Below are positions 18,101 to 25,912 of a stretch of 61,298 nt of DNA, one piece after another. Source of the stretch: Prevotellaceae bacterium (GTDB taxonomy: Bacteria; Bacteroidota; Bacteroidia; Bacteroidales; Paludibacteraceae); NCBI GenBank assembly GCA_031271465.1, contig JAISVR010000019.1, positions 1 to 61,298 on the forward strand. Direction: 5' to 3'. Within the stretch, counting starts at the first letter, position 1. Each line of letters starts with the position of its first letter. The notes under the pieces were generated by a model. It saw only the letters and a list, made by a program, of their open reading frames with translations, had not been told where the DNA came from and searched no databases. The position numbers and the translations under genes are program-made.

Positions 18101-18495
18101 ATGCTAAAATCCCCCCTCCGATACCCCGGTAGAAAAAGTCGAGCAGTTGATACAATCGCCAAACTGATTCCCGACTTTGACGAATTTCGAGAACCGTTTC
18201 TCGGAGGCGGCTCGGTGTTTGTGTCTGTAAAGCAGCGTTTCCCCGATAAAAAATACTGGATAAACGATTTATATTCGGAACTGTACAAGTTCTGGGAAAT
18301 GACGCAAAAAGATGTGGACGGCGTAGTGGCGAAGATTTATGAATGGAAAAATAAATACACCATCGGTAGGGAGTTATACCGGTTTTTGAACGAAAATCAC
18401 GACAGTTTCAACGACTTTGACCTACGGAATGAGAAATATTAGCGAAAATTCCGACCAGAAAGGTAAAGAACTGTTTATTTCCAATTATTGTTAGA
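18101..18495 (+). pseudogene. Truncated Dam-like DNA adenine methylase
   Basis: The first 113 codons (18101-18442) read MLKSPLRYPGRKSRAVDTIA, then FREPFLGGGSVF (the SAM-binding F-x-G-x-G motif region) and YWINDLYSELYKFWEM, which together mark a Dam/MT-A70-unrelated D12-class adenine methylase. The frame then stops after HDSFNDFDLRNEKY. The catalytic DPPY motif and the C-terminal two-thirds are missing, although a second frame from about 18429 (MRNISENSDQKGKELFISNY) may be a further scrap ending at 18495. With the stub at 17295 and the broken endonuclease it forms a dead restriction-modification system; two methylases plus one endonuclease recalls DpnII-type systems, which is inference. Confidence 0.75.
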
Positions 18496-18551
18496 TTATT
18501 TTGAACAAGCCCAGGGGCTAACAACTATTTCGCAAAATTCAACCAACATCC

Positions 18552-19271
18552 ATGATACGAGCCGATAAACTTTTCTATACCCCCGATTACGACGGGAAAT
18601 CCGGTCTTTGCATGTTGCCCGAAGACGAATCGACACACGCCATTCGGGTGCTGCGTATGCAGGCGGGCGACAAACTGCATTTGGTCGACGGGCGGGGCGG
18701 ATTGTTTGAAGCCGAAATCACAAACCCACATCAAAAGCGTTGCGAAGTGCGGATTCTCAATGCCGTTTTCAATTACGAAAAACGCCCTTTTCGTTTACAT
18801 ATTGCCATTGCTCCTACCAAAATGAACGAGCGTATGGAGTTTTTCCTTGAAAAAGCTACCGAAATCGGTATCGACGAAATCACTCCGCTGCTTTGCCAAC
18901 GCTCCGAACGCAAGGAGTTGAAAACAGCTCGTATGGAGAAAATTCTTGTGGCGGCAATGAAGCAATCGGTCAAAGCATATTTGCCTAAACTGAACGAAAT
19001 CTGCGCGTTTGAAAAATTTATACACAGAGCTACCGCCGAGCAAAAATTCATTGCCCATTGCAGCGAGGGCGAAAAACTACTGTTGAAAAATGCCTGTAAG
19101 CCAACCACCGAAGTGTTAATTTTGATTGGTCCCGAAGGAGATTTCAGCGAAGCGGAAGTAGCGCTCGCGCGTGAAGCAGGTTTCGTACCCGTATCGCTTG
19201 GCAACAGTCGCCTGCGTACCGAAACAGCCGGCATTGTAGCCTGCCACACCGTAACCCTGATTAACGAATAA
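18552..19271 (+). CDS. rsmE: 16S rRNA (uracil-1498-N3)-methyltransferase RsmE
   Basis: SPOUT-class methyltransferase that modifies U1498 of 16S rRNA. The 239 residues have the N-terminal PUA-like domain (about 1-70, with HAIRVLRMQAGDKLHLVDG) and the C-terminal knot domain with EFFLEKATEIGIDEITPLLCQRSERK (about 95-120; the key Arg is in this block), ILIGPEGDFSEAEVALA (about 193) and SLGNSRLRTETAGIVA (about 215). Length is normal. It overlaps the convergent folB gene by 11 bases tail to tail. It follows the decayed methylase island, so the island is bounded by folD and rsmE. Confidence 0.95.
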   Translation: MIRADKLFYTPDYDGKSGLCMLPEDESTHAIRVLRMQAGDKLHLVDGRGGLFEAEITNPHQKRCEVRILNAVFNYEKRPFRLHIAIAPTKMNERMEFFLEKATEIGIDEITPLLCQRSERKELKTARMEKILVAAMKQSVKAYLPKLNEICAFEKFIHRATAEQKFIAHCSEGEKLLLKNACKPTTEVLILIGPEGDFSEAEVALAREAGFVPVSLGNSRLRTETAGIVACHTVTLINE

Positions 19272-19617
19272 CCGACTGTTCGATGCTTACGCGCTCCAAC
19301 TGTCCACCCAGCGGCGGGTTGAGTTTGGAAAGCCTCAAATTTGCCTGCCGTATCTGCGGAAATCGAGCAAGCAGTTTATCCAAAATCCGCTGTACAACGG
19401 GTTCGAGCAAGCGCGATTTTATTGCCATTTCCTCTTTTATAAGCATGTAAACTTCCTGATAATTAACCGTATCGGCAAGATTGTCGCTTTGGCTTGGGAT
19501 AGAAATATCGAGGTCGAACGAAAGCGTGAGTTCATAATGAGCTCCCACGGTTTGCTCTTCATCGAAATGCCCGTGATGGGCATAAAACTGCATTTTTTCG
19601 AGAATTATTTTTGCCAT
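19261..19617 (-). CDS. folB: Dihydroneopterin aldolase FolB
   Basis: Converts 7,8-dihydroneopterin to 6-hydroxymethyl-dihydropterin in folate synthesis. The 118-residue protein shows the family start IILEKMQFYAHHGHFDEEQ (about 4-22; the conserved F-x-A-x-H-G motif and following Glu), VNYQEVYMLIKEEM (about 54) and the LLEPVVQRILDKLL stretch (about 70). I chose ATG at 19617 because this gives the usual length; a longer frame upstream (to 19692) has no family similarity, and a TATCTTTG promoter box at 19666-19659 lies inside that extension. The gene overlaps rsmE at its 3' end. Confidence 0.93.
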   Translation of the reverse strand: MAKIILEKMQFYAHHGHFDEEQTVGAHYELTLSFDLDISIPSQSDNLADTVNYQEVYMLIKEEMAIKSRLLEPVVQRILDKLLARFPQIRQANLRLSKLNPPLGGQLERVSIEQSVIR

Positions 19618-19658
19618 AATACGCGTTTTTCCTGTTTGTTTTTCTAACTTTCGAAGTG

Positions 19659-19666
19659 CAAAGATA
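19659..19666 (-). promoter_or_regulatory. -7 box of folB promoter
   Basis: TATCTTTG on the minus strand, 41 bases before the folB ATG at 19617; a TTTG at 19687-19684 lies 17 bases upstream. Confidence 0.5.
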
Positions 19667-19816
19667 ACGCTTTTTCTCCCAAGCAAATCCACAATAACGG
19701 AACGAATTGTTTTGCGAAAAACTTAAACAATTCCAAGTCAATTAAATCCCAATTTATTTGAATTTAAAAAAACATTTGCCTGTCGAATAACTGAAAACGG
19801 AAAATTTTAAAAAATA

Positions 19817-19848
19817 ACCGTCATTGCGGGCTTGACCCGTAATCGCAT
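19817..19848. repeat. CATTGCGGGCTTGACCCG repeat, half-size copy
   Basis: Short palindrome-like unit CATTGCGGGCTTGACCCG followed by TAATCGCAT. It lies in the 397-base gap between folB and asd (19618-20014). The same unit occurs at 34758-34790 and, altered, at 30928-30949 and 55623-55702. Confidence 0.75.
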
Positions 19849-19945
19849 AATAGAATTCCCAAAAGAACAATGGACAGGTTTTGGTATTACCGATAAACGA
19901 TAATTGGTAGAGGCGTATTGCATACGCTCAACACAAAAAAACAAA

Positions 19946-19986
19946 AGCGTATTGCAATATGCCCTAAACAGGCATTGCAATACGCT
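19946..19986. repeat. Long palindrome of the CGTATTGCAATAC type downstream of asd
   Basis: An 18-base left arm (AGCGTATTGCAATATGCC) pairs with a 17-base right arm (GGCATTGCAATACGCT) around a 7-base loop; one base is bulged. A smaller relative, GGCGTATTGCATACGCTC, lies at 19912-19929. As it is 29 bases after the asd stop codon on the minus strand it could serve as its terminator, though there is no clear T-run. Nothing else is seen in this 397-base gap. Confidence 0.75.
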
Positions 19987-20014
19987 TAATTAGTAACAAG
20001 GAGGCAATATGCTC

Positions 20015-21025
20015 CTACTTCACATCTCCTGCCTTAATCAAATATTCGGCAATTTGCACCGCGTTGAGCGCTGCGCCTTTTTTAATCTGGTCGCCTACGC
20101 ACCAGAACGACAATCCGTTGGGATTCGAAATATCCTTACGCACACGCCCTACAAACACAGGGTCTTCGTTGGCAACGAAAAGCGGCATCGGGTACACCTT
20201 GTTCTCAGGCTCGTCCTGCAACACAATTCCCTCGGCATTGATAAACGCTTTGTGCGCTTCGGCAACCGAAACAGGGCGTTCGGTTTCTACCCAAATCGCT
20301 TCCGAATGGGCACGCAACGCAGGCACGCGTACACACATCGCACTCACTTCGATGTTCGAATGCATAATTTTTTGCGTTTCGTGATACATTTTCATTTCCT
20401 CTTTCGTGTAGCCGTTTTCGGTAAACACATCTACCTGAGGAATAAGGTTATAGGCAAGCTGGTAAGCAAATTTATTTACCGTAGGTTCCTCACCACGCAC
20501 AATTTGTGCATATTGTTCGGCAAGTTCGTCCATCGCCGCCGCACCCGCGCCCGAAGCCGCCTGATAGGTAGCCACATGTACACGCTTGATATGCGATATC
20601 CCTTCAATAGCTTTCAATGCCACCACCATTTGAATGGTAGTACAGTTTGGGTTGGCAATCACGCCGCGCGGACGGTTGAGCGCATCTTCGGCATTCACTT
20701 CGGGAACAACCAGCGGCACATCCGAATCCATACGGAAAGCGCTTGAATTGTCAATCATCACCGCGCCGTATTTGGTAATATCTTTCTCAAACTCCTTCGA
20801 AGTGCTTGCACCGGCAGAAGTAAAGGCAATATCCACACCTTTAAAATCGTCGCCATGTTTCAATTCTTTCACCGTATATTTTTTGCCGCGAAATTCATAT
20901 TCCGTTCCTGCACTGCGCGACGAACCAAACAACACCAGTTCGTCAATCGGGAAATTACGCTCGGCGAGCACCCTGAGAAATTCTTGTCCAACCGCGCCAC
21001 TTGCGCCAACAATAGCTACTTTCAT
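20015..21025 (-). CDS. asd: Aspartate-semialdehyde dehydrogenase
   Basis: Reduces beta-aspartyl phosphate to aspartate semialdehyde, the branch point to lysine/diaminopimelate, threonine and methionine. The 336 residues show the NADP-binding [20 protein letters not shown] (about 7-26), [19 protein letters not shown] (about 34), [11 protein letters not shown] (about 71), the catalytic cysteine in NPNCTTIQM (about 128) and the later [15 protein letters not shown] block (about 160). Length is normal. The start ATG at 21025 follows a TAACTTTG box on the minus strand at 21102-21095. It is transcribed away from the secreted lamin-tail protein gene. Confidence 0.97.
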   Translation of the reverse strand: MKVAIVGASGAVGQEFLRVLAERNFPIDELVLFGSSRSAGTEYEFRGKKYTVKELKHGDDFKGVDIAFTSAGASTSKEFEKDITKYGAVMIDNSSAFRMDSDVPLVVPEVNAEDALNRPRGVIANPNCTTIQMVVALKAIEGISHIKRVHVATYQAASGAGAAAMDELAEQYAQIVRGEEPTVNKFAYQLAYNLIPQVDVFTENGYTKEEMKMYHETQKIMHSNIEVSAMCVRVPALRAHSEAIWVETERPVSVAEAHKAFINAEGIVLQDEPENKVYPMPLFVANEDPVFVGRVRKDISNPNGLSFWCVGDQIKKGAALNAVQIAEYLIKAGDVK

Positions 21026-21094
21026 TTTATATTTTTTTTATTAATAAATAAAATTTATATTTGTCTGATTTTTTTACATTAAAAAAAATCTCGG

Positions 21095-21102
21095 CAAAGT
21101 TA
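21095..21102 (-). promoter_or_regulatory. -7 box of asd promoter
   Basis: TAACTTTG on the minus strand, 69 bases before the asd ATG. No clear -33 element is seen. Confidence 0.45.
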
Positions 21103-21131
21103 GTTTATTTCACTTTAAAAATAAAACAGCC

Positions 21132-22907
21132 ATGAAAAGATTAGTATTATTTTTCTTGTTGGGAATTTCAATAAGCGCATTTTCACAATTTACAGACGAT
21201 TTTTCGGACGGCGATTTTACAGGCAATCCAACTTGGAGCGGCACAACAAGTAATTTTATTGTAAATGCAGAAATGCAGTTACAGTCAAATGCAAGCGCCA
21301 CTTCAACATCCTACCTTACCACCGAATCAGAGGCAATAAAAAATGCCGCTTGGGAATGTTGGGTGAAAATCACTTACAATCCATCAAACAGCAACTATGC
21401 TTCTTTTTATTTGGTTTCAAGCAATTCCGATTTGACAAATACCAACGCTTATTATGTCCAAATTGGCAATTCGGCAGATGAAATTTCGCTTTACAAACAG
21501 ACAGGTACAATTAAAACAAAAATTATTGACGGTACGGATAAACGAATAGATACAAATCCTGTTGAAGTGAATATCAAAGTTACTCGCGATGAAAACGGGA
21601 AATGGTCGTTGTTTTCAAAATTAGCTACCGAAAGCGATTTTGTTCAAGAAGGTAACGATACAATAGAAACTACTCATCAATTTAGCTATTATGCAGGAGT
21701 ACTTTTTTCCAATTCCGGCACAACAGGCAAAAATTATTATTTTGACAATATAAATATTTCGGGCGAAAAATATCCGGACTCTACACCACCAAATGTTAGT
21801 TCGACCGTCATTACCGATGTAAATAAATTGCTCATAACATTTTCCGAAAAAGTAGATATTTCGGCTGCAAACTTTTCTTTTCCTAATGAATTAGGTTCGT
21901 TTACCTCAACCTTGTTGGCAGATAACAGGCAACTTGAAATCATTTTCGAAAATGAATTTGTTACCAGAACAGTTTACCCTTTCACATTGAATAATATTTT
22001 TGACCTCAACGGTAATGCATTAGAAAAAACAAACTATCAATTCGGCGTATCGGAAAGTGCCGAAGCCGGTGATCTAATAATCAACGAAGTGATGCCTAAC
22101 AGTGCCGATGGTTCGGAAGATTATATCGAAATTTATAATAAATCAGATAAAATTATAGATTTAACAGGTGTAAAATTTATCAAAACAAGTGTTGCTGATT
22201 TGGCAATACAAGAAATCCCCACAGGAACAATCATTTTCCCACAAAATTATTTAGCGTTTGTAGCACATCCGGAAGCACTTCGGGAGTTTTTCTCCGTACC
22301 CGAAGAAGCGAATATTGCTTCAATAAATTTAGGTACATTCTTAACAAATGAAACAGCATCTATCCAACTCAGCGACGGAATAATTGTTTTCGATGAATTA
22401 TCATATTCCGACAAATGGCACGACCCACTCATTAAAAATCCCAAAGGCGTAGCCCTCGAGCGCATCGACCCGCACCAACCCACGCAAGATGCTTCAAATT
22501 GGCATTCGGCAGCTTCCGATGTAAATTACGGTACGCCGGGTTACAAAAACTCGCAGTACCGCGACAAGTCTGTACAGGGCAGCTCGAGCAAAGAAGTGTG
22601 GATTGAAAAAGAAACTTTCTCGCCCAACAACGACGGCTACGAAGATATTTTGCTTATCAACTACCTATTGCCCGACAACGGTTGGATGGCAGACATCACC
22701 ATTTTCGATGCCAGTGGGCACAAGGTACGCAAACTCTACGACAGCTTCCTGCTCGGCACCGAAGGCACTCTTTCGTGGGACGGCTCGGACAGCAACCACC
22801 GTACTGCCAACATCGGCATTCATGTGTTATTCGTTGAATTGTACAACGCTTCGCTGGGCAAAACCAAGCAGTTTAAGCTTGTATGCGTAGTTTCGGGAAA
22901 GAAATAA
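21132..22907 (+). CDS. Secreted lamin-tail domain protein with gliding/FlgD-like C-terminus
   Basis: A 591-residue secreted protein. A signal peptide (about 1-19, ending SAFSQ) leads into a beta-rich, possibly lectin-like domain (about 20-215), a Big/SbsA-type Ig-like segment (about 218-310, STPPNVSSTVITDVNKLLIT and FSEKVDIS), a lamin-tail domain (about 318-460, with LIINEVMPNSADGSEDYIEI, FIKTSVADLAI and ALERIDPHQPT) and a C-terminal FlgD-like Ig domain (about 490-591, with ETFSPNNDGYEDILLINY and GHKVRKLYDS). These architectures are common in surface or exported Bacteroidetes proteins; the exact role is unknown. The first two-thirds are A/T-rich while the last third, from about 22440, is richer in G/C, suggesting a composite origin. 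The next gene overlaps its end. Confidence 0.8.
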   Translation: MKRLVLFFLLGISISAFSQFTDDFSDGDFTGNPTWSGTTSNFIVNAEMQLQSNASATSTSYLTTESEAIKNAAWECWVKITYNPSNSNYASFYLVSSNSDLTNTNAYYVQIGNSADEISLYKQTGTIKTKIIDGTDKRIDTNPVEVNIKVTRDENGKWSLFSKLATESDFVQEGNDTIETTHQFSYYAGVLFSNSGTTGKNYYFDNINISGEKYPDSTPPNVSSTVITDVNKLLITFSEKVDISAANFSFPNELGSFTSTLLADNRQLEIIFENEFVTRTVYPFTLNNIFDLNGNALEKTNYQFGVSESAEAGDLIINEVMPNSADGSEDYIEIYNKSDKIIDLTGVKFIKTSVADLAIQEIPTGTIIFPQNYLAFVAHPEALREFFSVPEEANIASINLGTFLTNETASIQLSDGIIVFDELSYSDKWHDPLIKNPKGVALERIDPHQPTQDASNWHSAASDVNYGTPGYKNSQYRDKSVQGSSSKEVWIEKETFSPNNDGYEDILLINYLLPDNGWMADITIFDASGHKVRKLYDSFLLGTEGTLSWDGSDSNHRTANIGIHVLFVELYNASLGKTKQFKLVCVVSGKK

Positions 22908-23935
22908 ATCCCCTAATTTTTCTCCCTTCGGTCGAAAGACCGTTGGTTCCCCCAAGAGGAGAGCTGGTTTTAATCGCTCCCCTCAATTGGGGTTTGGGGC
23001 ATGCCACGCGCTGCATCCCTATCATATATGATTTATTGGAACAAAAGAACCGCGTAATTATCGCTGCCGACGGCTTGCCGCTAATGTTGTTGCAAAAAGA
23101 ATTTTCGCAGCAAAAAACAGTGGAATTTTTGGAATTTCCGTCTTTTAAAATTCATTATTCGGCAACCAGCTCACAGGTATGGGCAATGCTTGGCAGTATA
23201 CCGAAAATCGTGCAAGGCATTGTACATGAACATCGTAAACTGCAACAAATTATCCGCGAAAAAAATATCAACTTCGTAATTTCCGACAATCGTTTCGGAT
23301 TATGGACACAACAGGTTCCCTGCGCCTACATCACCCACCAATTGATGATAAAAATGCCGCGCAGTTTGCGCTTTCTCGAACCGGTGGCGTGGGCATTACA
23401 CCGCCTCGTCATCACCCGCTACACCGAATGCTGGATACCCGATTTTGCAGGCTCGCCAAACCTTTCGGGCGATTTATCGCACAAATATCCCTTGCCGCAA
23501 AATGCGCGTTTTATCGGTAACCTGTCGCGTTTTTCGTGCATGGAAGATATTGTTCCGACAGAAACTTTCCATACCGTAGTCGTAGTATCGGGCATAGAAC
23601 CGCAACGCAGCATGTTCGAAAAATTGTTGATTGAAAAATACGCTTCCCAACCCGAAAAAACATTAATCATACAAGGTTTGCCTCAACAGGAAACCGTACG
23701 CCGAAAAATCGGTAGCGTTACACTCCTCTCCCACCTCTCTGCCTCGGAATTGAAAGCGCAACTCTGTGCAGCAAAAAAAATTGTTTGCCGTTCGGGCTAT
23801 TCTACAATAATGGATTTACACGCTCTGGGCATTACTCACAAAGCCACTTTTATCCCCACTCCCGGACAAACGGAGCAAGAATATCTGGCAAAATTGCACG
23901 AGAAAGAATTTTTACAAAAACAAAAAAAACATTAA
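22883..23935 (+). CDS. MurG-like glycosyltransferase-fold protein
   Basis: A 350-residue protein with the GT-B layout of MurG-type and related glycosyltransferases. The N-terminal nucleotide-like loop reads APLNWGLGHATRCIPIIYDLL (about 34-54), and a C-terminal donor-site region includes LSHLSASELKAQLCAAKKIVCRSGYSTIMDL (about 285-315) and TFIPTPGQTEQEYLA (about 326). This Bacteroidetes family has no function known to me; sugar transfer to a lipid or cell-wall component is a reasonable guess. The ATG at 22883 overlaps the previous gene by 25 bases. Codons 9-30 come from a repeat-like stretch (the hairpin CGGTC-GAAA-GACCG is at 22929-22942), so the true start may be later, for example the TTG at 22943. 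Confidence 0.65.
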   Translation: MRSFGKEINPLIFLPSVERPLVPPRGELVLIAPLNWGLGHATRCIPIIYDLLEQKNRVIIAADGLPLMLLQKEFSQQKTVEFLEFPSFKIHYSATSSQVWAMLGSIPKIVQGIVHEHRKLQQIIREKNINFVISDNRFGLWTQQVPCAYITHQLMIKMPRSLRFLEPVAWALHRLVITRYTECWIPDFAGSPNLSGDLSHKYPLPQNARFIGNLSRFSCMEDIVPTETFHTVVVVSGIEPQRSMFEKLLIEKYASQPEKTLIIQGLPQQETVRRKIGSVTLLSHLSASELKAQLCAAKKIVCRSGYSTIMDLHALGITHKATFIPTPGQTEQEYLAKLHEKEFLQKQKKH

Positions 23936-23965
23936 AACTTTACTCGGCATGACGAAACTTATTGC

Positions 23966-23973
23966 TATATTTG
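23966..23973 (+). promoter_or_regulatory. -7 box upstream of the GlsB-like gene
   Basis: TATATTTG followed by TCC, 41 bases before the ATG at 24014. A clear -33 element is not seen. Confidence 0.45.
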
Positions 23974-24013
23974 TCCTAACATTTTTTTATTAATCTTAAA
24001 AACTATTATTGTT

Positions 24014-24259
24014 ATGTGGAATTTTATTCTTTTTATCGCAGTAGGTGCGGTAGCCGGTTGGCTTGCCGGAGTTATTATGAAAGGAAGAGGCTTCGGTTTC
24101 CTGATCAATTTGTTGATTGGTATAGTCGGCGGATTTTTAGGCGGCTGGCTATTTGGATTGCTGGGCATCGGCTCTTCCAGTCTTGTTGGCGGATTAATTG
24201 CCGCAGTGGTAGGAGCTGTTATCCTGTTGTGGATTATTTCTTTGTTCAAAAAGAAATAA
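24014..24259 (+). CDS. GlsB/YeaQ/YmgE family small membrane protein
   Basis: An 81-residue protein of three membrane segments (about residues 2-20, 30-50 and 55-76), rich in glycine. The pattern WNFILFIAVGAVAGWLAGVI, GFLINLLIGIVGGFLGGWLF and GIGSSSLVGGLIAAVVGAVILL matches the transglycosylase-associated (GlsB/YeaQ/YmgE) family, typically induced by envelope or general stress; its molecular role is not settled. It has its own promoter box (23966-23973) and a strong terminator (24283-24308), so it appears to be a single-gene unit. Confidence 0.9.
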   Translation: MWNFILFIAVGAVAGWLAGVIMKGRGFGFLINLLIGIVGGFLGGWLFGLLGIGSSSLVGGLIAAVVGAVILLWIISLFKKK

Positions 24260-24276
24260 ATACCTGCAATTTTTAT

Positions 24277-24308
24277 AAAAAAGGCTCTGAAAAACAGAGC
24301 CTTTTTTA
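24277..24308 (+). terminator. Rho-independent terminator of the GlsB-like gene
   Basis: GGCTCTG (24283-24289) pairs with CAGAGCC (24295-24301) around a five-A loop, with A residues before and TTTTTTATT after. It follows the stop codon of the GlsB-like gene by about 20 bases. Confidence 0.9.
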
Positions 24309-24328
24309 TTTCTGTCTACCTGTAATAA

Positions 24329-24465
24329 ACGAAAGCAAAAACTGTCCATCATTTGTGGGGTTACACTATTTTTTTTTGCGTAGAAAATAAAAAAGTTTGT
24401 TATCCCAACAGTATAACCCCGATGCCTTTATGATTATGTGCGATGGACAGTTTTTTTGCTTCCGT
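24329..24465. repeat. Possible MITE or structured RNA with about 20-base terminal inverted repeats
   Basis: The left end reads CGAAAGCAAAAACTGTCCATC (24330-24350 region) and the right end GATGGACAG (24442-24450) TTTTTTTGCTTCCGT, forming inverted repeats of about 20 bases with a two-base length difference. Inside, GTGGGGTTACAC (24355-24366) and GTATAACCCC (24411-24420) form a second nested pair. No coding frame is convincing. It may be a small non-autonomous element or a structured transcript. This lies in the 465-base gap between the GlsB-like gene and the HTH gene. Confidence 0.55.
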
Positions 24466-24547
24466 CTTGCTCATTCCCTCCTACCATTAAAGGAACAGCT
24501 AAAGATACTCTATACTTTTTTCGTTTTTTTTCTTCTTAAAAAAGGCT

Positions 24548-24724
24548 TATATTTGCGTCGCCAAACTAACAGAATATAAGCCCTGGTGCATTCGCTCGAA
24601 TTGTCTTTACTTTCAAAGCAATTCGCTCTTTTGTATGAATGACTTTGCAAAGTAAAACATTTAGTCGGTATTATGCAACAATTTGTTGGTATTTTTTTAT
24701 GTTTAATTTAAAAATATTTATATT
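24548..24724 (+). promoter_or_regulatory. Promoter and structured leader of the HTH-type gene
   Basis: TATATTTG at 24548-24555, followed by CGTCGCC, is a very typical Bacteroidetes -7 box and would give an unusually long leader of about 165 bases before the ATG at 24725. The -7 box is itself in the left arm of an inverted repeat, GGCTTATATT (24544-24553) and AATATAAGCC (24573-24582). Further along the leader are GAATTG/CAATTC arms (24598 and 24619 region) and ACTTTGCAAAGT. Confidence 0.45.
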
Positions 24725-25165
24725 ATGACTGAGAATCAAAGGTTTAAAGAGTTAATTTTATATCTAATTTCAAATAAAAAAATAAGAAATCAACAACAAT
24801 TTGTAGAAGAAATAGATTCAGATAAGACTTCTGTTTCGAAAATTAAGAATGGGCGATTAAGTATTCCAAACACTTGGTTTGCAAAAATAAAAGATGCTTA
24901 TCCTTATATTTCAATAGATTGGCTAAAAAATGAAGAGGGCGAAATGCTTCTACCCGAAACTCGACATGAAAATGCGGAGGAACTGAGAGAAAAATACATA
25001 GCCGAGCTGGAACACAACTCTTCGCTTTCGAAAAAACTTATTGCCGCACTCGAAAAATCGAACTCTTTACTTGAGAAAATCGAATTACTGCCCGACAACG
25101 AACTGAAAAAAGAATGTATCGCAGGAATTTCTGCTATTAAAAGTGTCTTAATGGGTGCAGAATAG
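24725..25165 (+). CDS. Small HTH-type (phage repressor-like) protein
   Basis: A 146-residue protein. The N-terminal part (about 1-75) looks like an XRE-type helix-turn-helix: NQQQFVEEIDSDKTSVSKIKNGRLSIPNTWF, with S-V-S-K-I-K in the recognition helix position, and ISIDWLKNEEGEML as in phage-type repressors of this group. The C-terminal half (about 80-140) is strongly helical with heptad-like leucines and Glu/Lys (ELREKYIAELEHNSSLSKKL) and probably forms a coiled coil for dimerisation. The A/T-rich start fits an accessory gene. Target DNA is unknown; an autoregulated operator in its leader is possible. Confidence 0.65.
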   Translation: MTENQRFKELILYLISNKKIRNQQQFVEEIDSDKTSVSKIKNGRLSIPNTWFAKIKDAYPYISIDWLKNEEGEMLLPETRHENAEELREKYIAELEHNSSLSKKLIAALEKSNSLLEKIELLPDNELKKECIAGISAIKSVLMGAE

Positions 25166-25171
25166 ATAAAT

Positions 25172-25912
25172 TCACGGCGTAACTTTTAATTCCTGTCCAA
25201 TGCGGATGCTCGCCGAAGGCAATCCGTTCCATTCCATCAATTGTGCAACTGTAGAACCATAACGAATGGCGAGACTGAATAGCGTGTCGCCCTTTTCAAC
25301 CGTGTGCTTAGCAGGGTTGGCAGGAATTTGTGCAAGCTTCTGTCCGATTGTGTCGGGCTGATTTTCGAGAATGATACCGGCACTTTCTTCTTCAACAAAA
25401 AGCTCTGCTGTATCGGGGTTTATCACTGTTTCGGGACAGATAAGGCGACGAGCGGTAACATAACGAGCGGCATAATAGCGCGCGGCACTGTTATCATTGC
25501 TCACACCGGTTTGCACAGCTGCATGGATAAACTGGAAACTGCCATCGGGATTAATTTCCGAAACAATGCCTACATGACCAATGCGCGCCGCACGAGCATT
25601 TCGCCCTTTGAAAAATACCAAATCGCCCGGCTGCAAATCGCTTTTGCGTACCGGAATACCGTGCACTATTTGCGCTCCCGAACTGCGTTGCAGCTTATAG
25701 CCAAATTGTCCGTAAACGAAACCGGTAAAGCCCGAACAGTCGAACGAATTAGGTCCGGAACCTCCGCCACGATAGGGTTTTCCCAAATAGTTGAAAGCAA
25801 AAGAAAGCAGTGAATCGACTTGCGAGCGCGGTGCCGAAGTTTCATCAGTCCGCGAAAAGGCAGCCTGCGAAAAGGCAATCAGTAAACTAATAATGAGAAG
25901 TTTGCGAAACAT
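25172..25912 (-). CDS. NlpC/P60 peptidoglycan hydrolase with LysM domain
   Basis: A 246-residue exported cell-wall hydrolase of family C40. It has a signal peptide (about 1-20), the NlpC/P60 domain (about 28-150) with the catalytic cysteine in GSGPNSFDCSGFTGFVYG (about 60) and the histidine in ARIGHVGIVSEI (about 113), followed by a third active-site residue near QFIHAAVQTGVS, and a C-terminal LysM (about 200-246, HTVEKGDTLFSLAIRYGS) that binds peptidoglycan. It would cleave stem-peptide bonds in the periplasm. Its start overlaps the end of the preceding minus-strand gene by 26 bases, so the two are probably coupled. Confidence 0.93.
   Translation of the reverse strand: MFRKLLIISLLIAFSQAAFSRTDETSAPRSQVDSLLSFAFNYLGKPYRGGGSGPNSFDCSGFTGFVYGQFGYKLQRSSGAQIVHGIPVRKSDLQPGDLVFFKGRNARAARIGHVGIVSEINPDGSFQFIHAAVQTGVSNDNSAARYYAARYVTARRLICPETVINPDTAELFVEEESAGIILENQPDTIGQKLAQIPANPAKHTVEKGDTLFSLAIRYGSTVAQLMEWNGLPSASIRIGQELKVTP

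Noticed and set aside
17295-18163. Target-site duplication of the methylase start by the IS200-like element
   Set aside because: The two methylase starts differ at many bases, and IS200/IS605 elements do not make long target duplications; they are better seen as two diverged genes.
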